NCBI RefSeq assembly: GCF_022605725.1
Contig: NC_065547.1
Span: forward strand, 22,361,167-22,425,166
Direction of reading: 5' to 3'
DNA from: Anthonomus grandis grandis
Lineage: Eukaryota > Arthropoda > Insecta > Coleoptera > Curculionidae
Length of the DNA: 64,000 nt
Under the pieces are notes generated by a model. That model did not search any database. It saw nothing but the letters and a program-made list of their open reading frames with translations, and was not told the origin of the DNA. Below are positions 36,552 to 48,500 of this stretch, piece after piece. How positions within the stretch are numbered: the stretch's first letter is position 1; the number at the start of each line of letters is the position of its first letter. Both the position numbers and the translations under genes were made by a program.

Positions 36552-39500
36552 GTAAGAACAAAATAATTTAGATTACTTAGATCTTATGTAGTAAAAGAGG
36601 AAATAATATTTCTAAAATCTGAGTTTGTTTTATTATTTACATAATTAAACAAAATAAATCGATAGTGAATGAGTTTTATAATGCGTTTCTAAAGACTGCA
36701 TACTATAATATAGATCTACATACTATCTTGTATACGTACATACATACTAGACTTGTCATTATAAAGAAAAGATTTTGCATATAAAATTTATAATAAAATG
36801 TACATTGAAAGTATTTAAAAATTTGCAAAGGATATTTTCCAGCCTTTCAATAGATCTGAAATACATTCAATTCGAAACTATTGTAGCATATTCCAGTAGC
36901 CATCTAGCTATTTTTAAAAGAACTCCAGGTTTACAGAATCCAAATTTTTATTCTAATAGCCACAATATATTCCGTGAACGTTCACCATATATGCACATAG
37001 AACTTGTGAAACAAATTTTTCTATAGATATTTCGGGCTATCTATGTACATTAAGGGATTGATATATGTCAGAAATTTTAATATTTATGGAATATTTATTG
37101 GATATCCAAATATCACGTGTTATACCTTTATTGCTAGTTATATGCTATGATCTCTTCTTGTGTATTTGTGATTAATAAATATGAAATTTGTCGAATCGGT
37201 GATTTCAAAAATACTATTACTCATATGCGCAGATATTGAAAAGAAAAAAACATATATTTATTTACATATCTATAGCATATATATAGAAATTATTATTTAT
37301 TATTACATATCTATAGAAATATGCGTTTAAACATTTAACAATATTTTGCGTTATATTTAATTCAATTTATCTAAGTCCAATAACCCATAAATTCTTATTG
37401 TTGGTTGTTCAGATACTGAATTTGTGAAAAAGTTATTTTCTATTTAAATCATAGACCTGGTTAATTTAATTCGCGTGTGGGGGCTGTCAAAATGCCAAAA
37501 TATCAAAATCACCAGCAATTTTGACTATTTAAGTCCCCCGCTTAGAACATTGAAAGGCTAGAATTGGTAAACAACAACTTTGTTTGAGTCCAACATGTGC
37601 ACAGGGGCAAGAGGGGTGTTTTGTTTACAAACATATTTGCCGATTCTCTGTTGTCAAGTCGACGCAAATTTCCAACGGAGGAAATTTTTAGCTATATTTT
37701 AACAACCATTATAACGTTAATTTAACTTATTTGTGTTGTATTTTATAGGAAAATTTAAAATAAAAAGTATAAATACTACAATTAACCTATTTTAAGAATA
37801 AATATAATATCAAGCAAAAAAAAAACAAAATTACTAACATTGTTATCCCTAAAACTGCTTCTAAAAAATTTGAAGCGACAACATCGGAGCTTAAGCGTCT
37901 GAGCCATACGCGTAGTGTCATCTGTCAAACGGCTTTTTGTTTATTTTGGGGATTCGTGTATTTTCTTTAATTTTCGGTTTCAAAAGGAAAAAGGCCACAT
38001 TTTAGTGTTTTTTTAAATTGCTAGGATGGGAAAAACTTGTGTCGTTTGTGTCGCATCATGATAAAAAGGTGATTCAAGCCGACCTTTTCACAAGTAAGTA
38101 CCGATACTTTCATAACATCACATCATGGGGTAACCATCATCATAAACGTAGAATAGGGGATCTTATAGATAACCCTAATAAAAACTTGAATGTGAAAGTG
38201 TGGGTAAAATACCAAAATATTTATATTTTTAAATCTAAATATTTTTTTGAACATATTCATCTATCAATAGGCTATAAAAATATCAAACTAGAATTTTGTC
38301 CCTGGTTTTATTACAGGATTTTATGTTTTTTTGTTGTTGTTTTGGCAGAAAGAAGGCATACCTAATAACCATGTACCTATCTATGTATAGTTATGTTTTT
38401 TTAATATAGACATTAGGTAGATAGATGAAATTACTAATTTTTTATTGCCATTAAAGAATTTTGAAAATTATTTAGATATTGATATCTATGTATAAAGTTA
38501 ATTTTGTCTTTCCCTAAAATTTGGTCGATATTTTTTTTTGTTTTACCATATTGCAACTTACAATAATATATATAGAAATTGGCACCACATATTAATTCAT
38601 TACTGTAATTTTTTTTTGCTTTTTGATTAAATATCAAATACTTATTATAGATTGCCTAATATATGCCCAAAGGGAACAATGGATTTCATTAATGGAAATC
38701 AACAAAATTAAACAGAACATATTTGTTTGTTCAGATCACATCCTTAGAAGTGATTTCTTATATAAGGAAGATAATATTATCAGTAGCCAGACTTAGACCA
38801 AACAGATTAAAAAAATCAGCTCTACTTCAAAGGTAATTTTTTTTTAAATATATTTTTCTAGTATAAAAAAATTGTCACAAAAAGGATTAGTGTTACTCAT
38901 ATAAGCTTTATTTATACCTAATACTTATTAAATTAGGTTTGTATGTAAAACTATTTCTTTACTAGGATTTCTGATGCACTGGTTAAAAACACAGCAGCTG
39001 ATAATTCAGTTAATTTACCAAGTGATTTACCCTTCAAAGCTGCAGGAATAGCTTTCCTGAAGAGTGCAAAAACTTCTTTAGCTTCCAAAATGGTATATAG
39101 TACAAACAGTGAAGCTAATATAGACAAGTATGGATAATTAAAATAGATTAATATTCTAGATACACCAAATTTTGTATAATTATAGGTCTGATCATTCATC
39201 ATTAACAATAACTGCATCTGAGATTAATAGTTCTACAGTAACCGGGTCTAGGTCAACAATTACTATTTCTCATCCAAGCCGTTTTTGTTTAACTGCTACA
39301 TATTCCCTGACTCTGCCAAGGAAAAGGTAAAAATACACTCAAAATAGACTACTAGTTTTATGCCATGTATCATCCTATTCTATATATCTTATTTAAAAGT
39401 GATATAGTATTTTATTGTGTTATATTTGTTTAATTAAATGCAATTAATTGGTAATACTATATTTTTATGTATATTATTCTAGGGTAAAATCAAAATGATA

Positions 39501-42500
39501 TCCTGAGGACCTAAGCACTGATGATTCCACCGTTTCAAAAGCTAAATCACTTGTTACCAAATTATGGAAAAAAAATAAAGAGCAAAAAATTAAAATTCGA
39601 AGATTGCAATAAACAAATTTGCCCCAAAGAAATTGAATTAGATGTTTCAAGTCATTATTAAAATACTTAAGAAATAATAACATGATTTTTGAAAAAGCCC
39701 AACATACTACATATTTTATTTGACTTGTAAAAGTACTTGTTTGTATATTTTTACTAATAAACTATTTAATCTAATCTATTGTACATAGTCTTTATTCTTA
39801 GGTAAGCTTTGTTTTTTAGTATAAATTAATATGATATAATATTTGGTATTAGGTATTATATAGGTCACTGTTAAATGTCTCAAAACCATTGTACAGGCTA
39901 AATACTCATAATAAAAATCTTATAACCTATAAAAAACCTGCAACTCCTTCACAATTTAAACCTCCTTGTAGTTTTAACTCTTTCTGCTGAATCAATACTG
40001 TCCCTTTGAAAAAGTTAGCACCATAGAAGTATATATTATGTGATATAAAGTAAGTGATGTAAACCTGAGTTTTGTCCAATATAATAATAACAATAAAATT
40101 TTGCAAAATGTTAATAATTTGTGTCTTAAAACATGATTTATTAAGAAATCTATAATTTTATATTAAAATATTTAATTTCCATAAAAATGCTTTGACAAAA
40201 ATGGTGCCTTTTATTAGGACCTTCCTCTAACGAAGTCCGTTAAAAAAACACATAAATGGTAATATTACTTATACTCAAACTCTATAATAATTAATAAAAA
40301 TTTATCAGGTAAATATTTGTTGACGACGTCACTGGTAGAGAGTGCTTGTATGAGTGGCATAAACAATGGGATCGAGCGGCGTTGCGATGCCATTACCATT
40401 TTCTCGTTTCTTCGTACTTTATTTTCATTTATTTAAAGTTAATATTGACTTCGATATAGAGTATTTTATCAAATTTGTTTTTAAAAAATGCTTGATATTT
40501 TATTAAAGGGGAGCAGTAGTATTGTTTTGTGCCTTCGGAAACAACTGAAAATTTTTATGCTATTATAAAGTGATTTTTGCCATTTCTGTATAAGCATTTG
40601 GCATCATTGCATCAGAGATGTTGCAAGCAAACAAACCTGTCCATAGTTCCACGGCATGCTACTTCTAGCCTTTCAATGTTCTAAGGTCCCCCGATATATT
40701 GTGCTATTTAAATGTTAATAAAATAAATTTGAAAATCGCTAAAAAAGTAATACGTACTTATATCCTCCTTAATACTACGATTTTTTTTAATGAAACTCAT
40801 ATTAAATTATTTATTCGAAAATAATTTGTGAATGTAGAATTGGTGGTAATACTAAAAAGAATAGTAATAATAATAATAATAGTAATAACAATGGTCCTAA
40901 TTTCAACTATTATTTTTACCCTATATACGAGGTTAAATGCGTAATATTACATGTTTAATCAAACGTATATAAAATAAAATTCTGACTCATCTGAAATATT
41001 TGATTTATTAGTAGCAATATTTTCGGGATATAAGAAAATAATCAGAATAAAAGCTTTTATAGATTTCATTGTATTAGTGACAAGTATAATTAATTGACAA
41101 TAAATTGCAGAGTAAATTCCTTCCTGACATATAGAGATATTGTTTTTTTGTATAAACTGTATATAAATCTTTATCGCTTTTCATACATTTTAAGTCTTAC
41201 TGATAAATATTTAGTTCATCGTAGTTAGAGTCAATTATAAATGGTATCGCGAAAATAATTATGATTATAAATATCAGTGTAATCTGATGCTTGTGATCTT
41301 CTCTCAAAACCCAAAATGAGCGTGATTTGAGCTCACAAGGTTTTTTAAGGTGCCAGAAATAAATTCACTTTAAAATGCGTATTTTTAGAAAGATAGCGAT
41401 TTAAATACAGTTTTCTTTCAATTAAAAAAAACCTCTTTTCAAACAAAAAACGTAAAGGAAGAAGACTACAGAAAAATTTCAAATGTACAAAATGTATACA
41501 CTGGCGTAATTTCAAGTAAATCAGATGCAATTTTACATTAGAAAATATCTGAATAGGTTTAACAATTGAGATTTTCAAATTAGTGGCACATATACAGGTT
41601 ATTTACGGCATTCGATACGGAGTATATATTTGGGCTAAACTACAGGGTAAAACAAAATTAAAAAATTCATTCAATCATTTGAGAAGGAAAAGATTTTATT
41701 AGAGGCATTTCAGAAGCCTCTGATAATAGCAACGTTTTTTTTTAGTTTAGCCGTATCATATTACGAATAACCCTGTATAACAAATATTGATAATTTTAAA
41801 TGTCCAAGCTCAATAGTGCTTATTATATTTTGTTTAATTTAATGCAGGTGTTGTCCTAAAGGGTTCCTTCATGATATATTTAGTTGACTCAGCATTAAGA
41901 TATGGAGTTTCGTTTTGGAGAATGTTCAAGAACATCAATTTTTTTTATGAAGCACAGAACCAATATTGATATGTATTGCTGGTAATGACTACAATACTTC
42001 TTTTAAGGCTTTAAACATTTTATTTTAATTTTTCATATTTAAAAGCCCCTCAAGTATCCAACTACTGGACAAGTACGTTGTGTAACACCAGCAATGCAGA
42101 AATTATATTCCTCATTAATATTATATTCCTCATATATTCCAGAATAAAATAATAAGTCCCCAAACGTCATTAGTATTAAACTATGCATTTATGTTGAACT
42201 ATGTTGCCAGGACAAATAAAATACTATTAGGAAATTTAAATAAAAATTAATATGGTATTTAGCTTCATAATCAATATACTTCCTTAATAAATTTAGGAGG
42301 TAGTTAATTACAACAGTCAAGTTTATTTTTTAATTAAGATTTTATTTATAACGACGCTTCTTATACAATGATAAAATATTGCCTATTGGAAATAAATACG
42401 AAAAAGGCAATTGCTGCTCTAATTAATATCAATATTGGTATATTCACAATTTTTATGAATAAACCTATTCTCTACCTATATGTAAGTCAATACTAGTTTG

Positions 42501-45500
42501 CAATTAGAATAACAATTTTACTTATTTTAGGGTTTTCTTTTTTGAACGTATTTATCGCATTATACGAAATTCTATTTTTTACTAACTGGAATGTTGATTT
42601 AATCAACTGCGTACTTCAATACAATTTTTATTGCGATTTATTTTATTTAAGTGAATATTAACATCGAATTTAAAGAAGGGTTGTACTTAATTATTGTTTT
42701 TTTTTATTTAGGTCTGATTGCTGTAAACAAAAATCTAGATGATGTTCAAAAGTGGATAGGAGAACGTATGAACAAGGAACAAAAAATTGGACAAGCTACC
42801 GGGAAACTACGCAACTTTATTATCGAACCATTTGTCGCACACAAAGAAGATGAAGAGACTTACGTTTGTATTTATTCCCATAGACACGCAGACACTATCT
42901 TGTTTTACCATCAAGGTAAGTTAAAGAGCAGAAAAGGTATGGTCATATAGTATGGTCTCTAAAGCTTTTTTTAAATGCTGTAAGGTTTTAAACTTTTCCT
43001 TATACGATCAGGATTAAAAATTCTAAGATAGATATTCATAGAGTTTGTTTTTTAGACCAATAATGGAAAATGAATGGAATGTTATATAAATGGATTAAGA
43101 GAAGACCTAAGATTCAATGATTTGGTTAATGCACTATTGAAACCGATACTTCACTTAATTTTAAACGTTTATTTCTAAACCTTTTCTTCTTTAAGTACGT
43201 ACTGGCACATTGTGCCGTACCTTTTAGCCAAGCTATGATATAATGGTTCAATACTATCAATGTATTGAAGATGTGTGCAATTCTATAGACAGGCGACCAC
43301 ATTATACATACGTACTAGCGTATAGTTGAGATCTTACCAAAGAGCATAATCATTAATTAAGAAAGGGAAAAGCCATAAGTCATCTCAGAACAAAAACCAA
43401 CATTTCAGTTCCGTAAAACGGGTGAAAATGTTGGTTTTTTACTTTGGGTCAAAACGTGCTATCTTTTCAGGTTTTTGTGATTATTTTTCCGATAATATTG
43501 TCGCATATTGTTGGGAAAAATTTTAATGTTGTATAACTTAAAATATTACTTTTTTTTGGCTAAAACATTGGGATTAATATAGAATAACTGAACTTCTGGT
43601 TTTTATAATAGAGTGGTTTTATTTTAACTTATAGATGGGAGAAAAAAATAAATGAATATAATCAAAGAAGTTAGCACTGCTCTTGCTTATCAGTCTATTA
43701 CTAATCTGAGGAAAGTGTCTGTATTGGTGGCATGATAGTACGAAGTAATCAAACCAGATATATTCGGAATTAAATTACGAGACAGTTTTACCACTAACCA
43801 AAACTCTTTATTTTATTCGCAACACGTGTTTCGCTAACGATGTTAGCATCTTCGGGATAATATTAGAACTAATTTTATTTATACATTGTTACCGAAACAC
43901 GTGTCGAGAGTAAAATAAAGAATTTTGGTTAGTGGTAAAACTGTCTCGTAATTCGAGTGTCACACCAAAGGTTCCTATTCGGCACAAAATATTTATTATT
44001 AGCTTAGCAGATCGCTATTTATTCTATTATATTTATTATTTATAATTGTTAGTTACGCACAGAAGTTCCATGTAATGCAGCAAATGCAGATTAACAAAAA
44101 TTTTATCTTCAGGTGGAGTTGACATTGGTGATGTCGACAGCAAAGCCATCAAACTTGACGTGCCGGTAGGCGAAGATCTTAAAGAAGCAGATATTATAAA
44201 AGTATTGCTGAAAGAAGTGAAAGCAACCAAGAAGGATATGATTGCCAAGTTTATCTATAACTTGTATCAACTTTACGTGGACTTATATTTTACCTATTTG
44301 GAAATTAATCCATTGGTAGTGACTGAAAAAGAAATTTACATTTTGGACTTGGCTGCAAAGTTGGACGCCACTGCCGATTTTATGTGCAGACCTAAGTGGG
44401 GTGAAATTGACTATCCACCACCATTCGGAAGAGATGCTTATCCAGGTAATATATCGTTTAAGTAAAAATAATAATTTACTATTTAAAAAAATATATTCTA
44501 GAGGAAGCTTACATAGCTGATCTTGATGCAAAATCAGGAGCATCGCTTAAGCTGACAATTCTTAACCGAAAGGGTCGCATTTGGACCATGGTTGCTGGTG
44601 GAGGCGCATCTGTTATTTACAGGTAAAATTAAAATAACCTTGTATTATTGTCATAAATAATTTTTGCAAAATTAATAAATAAATAAATTAAGTGTTATAA
44701 GGATTAAAGTATGTTAGAAATTGAACTATTTAATATCTTTTTACTATCTAGCAATATTGAATTATATAAATTTATTATAGTGACACTATTTGCGACCTCG
44801 GCGGTACTTCTGAACTTGCAAATTATGGAGAATATTCCGGTGCACCATCGGAGCAACAGACTTATGAATATGCAAAAACCATCTTGTCGCTTATGACTCA
44901 CGAACCACATCGTCAGGGTAAAGTGCTCATTATTGGAGGAGGTATTGCGAACTTCACTAATGTAGCTGCTACTTTTAGGTGAGTAAAATTATATGCTATA
45001 ATTTGGTGTATTGTTTTAAATTTGGTAATATTTTAAAATACAGGTAATGACAAGTTTCAATAAAAATAAATAGATATTTCAACATACAGGGTGTTTCAAA
45101 ACTATGGGATCAAACTTCTAGGGGTTGTTCAGTGCAACAGTAGAATCCATTTGAGTATAGGAACCCATGTCCGGAAATTTGCCACTACGGCCCTAAGACG
45201 CGTTTAAATTTAGAAAAAATATTAACTACCTAAATAGGATCTGATGCATTTATTTTTACCTTTTGTATATGATTCCATCACAACAATTGTTCAAAATGTC
45301 TTCCTCCAACCTCAATACACCGATTTAAACGCCGCACATGATTTCGGCGGACTACACTAAAAATTTATCCTCGTTTTGAATGATTTCAAATGCTGCTGTT
45401 ATTCGTCCAATTAAGTCTAGATCTGATTCTACTGGAGTTTCATACACTAAAGACTTTACATGTCCCCTCAAGGAAAAATCGAGCGACGTTAAATCGGGTG

Positions 45501-48500
45501 ACAGGAGGCCAAGAAACTGCTTCACCTCTGGCAATCCAACGGTACCCAAACCGCTGAGCCAAATACTCGCGTACTTGTGCAGCAAAGTGAGCCGGCGATC
45601 CATCATGCTGAAACCACATTTGCTGTCTAACGTTTAGTGAAACATTTTCAAGGAGTTCTGGGAGAACTTCCTCCAAGAAACGCAGATAAATAGGCCCTGT
45701 TAACCGTTCCAGTAGAAGGTATGGCCCAATTAAATAATCATCAATAATGCCTGCCCATACGTTGACAGACCAACGATTCTGATGTTTTCTTGGAAAAATT
45801 GCATAAGGATTTTCTTCGTCCCAAACATGGCTATTCCTACTATTAACAATACCGTCTCTTGTAAATGAGGCTTCATCGTTCCACAAAACATATCGTAAAA
45901 AATTTGGTTGTGCAATGATGTGATCCAGAAGCCATCGACAAAATTGAACTCTAGGATGATAATTGGCTATAGTAATACCTTGAACTTTCTGGAAGTGGTA
46001 AGGATGGAGTTGTTGCTCGTGTAGTACCCGCCAGACAGAAGCGTTACTCGTATTCATATTCTTAGCGACGTCACGTGTGCTATTTGATGGTTCATCGGCA
46101 ACTCGCTGAAGCACCTCTTCTTCAAATTCGACCGTTCTTATGGTTCGAGCAACACCAGTATCATGGTCTTGGTCTTAAACATGCCTGCCTCAGCGAGCCG
46201 CCGATGAACCGCAATAAACTTTTTGTATCCAGGATGCTGTCGTTCGGGATAACGTTCATGATACAACCGCGATGCTGCTCGTGCATTGCAGTTTGTTGCT
46301 CCGTATGCCAAATGCATATCCGCCAATTCTTGATTGGTAAAGTTTTCCATTAGCAATAAATGTTTAAAAACTGTAAGCTGTAAAATTTTGAAACATGACA
46401 TTGAGAATTGACATTGATAAGCGTTGATTTTAAACAATTGTTGTTATAGTATCATGTACAAAAGGTAAAAATAAATGCAGCAGATCCTATTTAGGTAATT
46501 AATGTTTTTTATAAATTTTAATGCGTCTTAGGGCCGTAGTGGCGTAGTGACGCATTTCCGGACATGGGTTCCTATACTCAAATGGATTCTTCTGTTGCAC
46601 TGAACAACCCCCAGAAGTTTGATCCCATAGTTCTGAAACACCCTGTATATATGCCTAAAGGTTGAAAGTAGCAAAGTAAAGTTTAAAGTTAATTTTTAAT
46701 GTGTGTTTCTGCTTATTTATTTATTTTACGGGAAAACTATTTTGTAAGTCTAATATTTCCAAGATATAAGTAATTGTTTTACAAGTTAGTAAAGAAACAT
46801 AATAATTACCTACTTTAAATTTGTAAGCGGTAATTTAAGAAGAGATTGCCTACAAGAAAAATCTAATATTTTGAACAGTTCCATCACCTTTTAAATAGCT
46901 TTTATCCTCTGATAGTATTCATACAAATATATGAATATTCAGGTTGTTTATTATACTATACGACTCTAATTTGTTGGGTGAAGAGCTTTGTCCTAAATAT
47001 AACATAATAATTTTAGCACTAAGGGCATACCCGATTTATGATAGTTTAAATGCCTTGAAATGAAGAAACTTGCTTGGGACACGTTTAAGAATGCCCTTGT
47101 AACCCTGGTATTGTGGAGTCAAAATTAATGTAGTGTATTCAAGATTAGGCCTTACCGATGAAAAACAGTACTCTAATGGACTGTGCCGTAATGCTATGGC
47201 GTAATGCTACGGCACAGTTATTATAATCTGTTAGTATCAATCAAATATTTATTCTTAAAACATGAATTATTACCAGACCTCTATTGACTTCTTTATATCT
47301 TATCATATTTTATTTGAAAAAAATGTGTCATTTTTTATTAAAGGGGAACAGTAGTATTGTTTTGTGTCTGTCAAATTGTCACTTACACTTACACACAATT
47401 TTTTATGATATTGTAAATTGTTTTTTTGTTATTTCTACATAAACAATTCTAATTGTTAGAATTGTTCAATGTTCTAAGTTCAAGAGGGTTATTTGACATG
47501 GAATCAAACCCTGGGGCATATCTGATATCAATTTTAAACCTTTGTAAGTGTACCTTATATTAATTTTTTAAGTAATTTTTCTGTGTCTGTCTATCTTTTT
47601 GTTTTTTATTCAGAACTATTTCCTTTTAGTATCCCCTGATAATGGACACCACTGTGTCCGAAACATGTCGGAAATTTTAAAAAAGTGAATGTTTAATAAA
47701 TAAGTGGAGGGAGACTGCAGGATTTTGATTTTACCTTAATCTACGACTCCACCGCAAGTATGGACTATTTCTTCAGTATATTTTTTTGATATTTCAGAGG
47801 TATCATCACAGCTTTTGTCGAATTTAAAGATAGAATGATCGAGCACAAGATTAAGATTTTTGTGAGAAGGGCAGGACCCAACTATCAGGAAGGTTTGAGG
47901 CGGATGCGTGAGGTTGGACAGACTTTAGGTAAGTGTTTTAATTTATCTCATTTTGTTATTTAAAAATGGTAATAAAGAAGTTAGTGCAAAATACTTGCTA
48001 TTAGAAGTAGATGACAAATTTGTTTTTGGTCTTAAATTGTTATAATGTGTAATGTTATGGTGTATTTATACAAATATTTTGTAAACAAAATGATATAGTA
48101 GATATCAATTTGCTCCAAAACCATGCCTAATCTTAAAATGCATCAATGAGCCCACAAACAATATTAAAAAAAAATCTGTGTCGCATTCTTGTAATGTGAA
48201 TAGATATTTAGAATTATAAGGTTTAATTTTATTTACCTTAAGACATCACTATATAGAGTCTCTAGTGTAACATTCAAATATAATTAACATTTTTTAAGGT
48301 GGTGTTAGGATTAATTTTATAATAAATTAGGTGATCTTTAAACAAAATAGTAAAAAAAAAGAGTATGGTGTGTAGAATATTTTAAAACAAAAAAAAATGA
48401 ATAAATCATATTTGTACTAAAAAATAAAAAACATCTTAAAATTACTAAATGACACTTGGCAGTGTTGTTATACTTGATAAAATTTCATCCGGTTTGGTTA

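Larger units (their letters stand above)
37541..40685 (+). mobile_element. P-element-like THAP transposon, copy 2 (3145 bp)
   Basis: It has the same 23-bp inverted termini as copy 1 and a perfect 8-bp duplication. It is inserted in the first coding intron of ATPCL in the sense orientation of its THAP frames, and opposite to copy 1. Nearly every stretch of copy 1 can be aligned. A gap of about 110 bp lies near 39445. Coding remnants in order: THAP exon 1 (38026), THAP exon 2 (38651-38831), a Ser/Thr-rich exon (39186-39326) and a coiled-coil exon (39483-39670). No catalytic domain follows in the last kilobase. Confidence 0.85.

Noticed and set aside
36775..37026. 83-codon ORF just after ATPCL exon 1
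   Set aside because: It lies wholly in the intron, has no splice fit to exon 1 or 2 and no domain motif.
38951..39217. 88-codon minus-strand ORF inside P-like copy 2
   Set aside because: It is antisense to the Ser/Thr exon and an intron of the element. The THAP frames on the other strand explain the sequence better.
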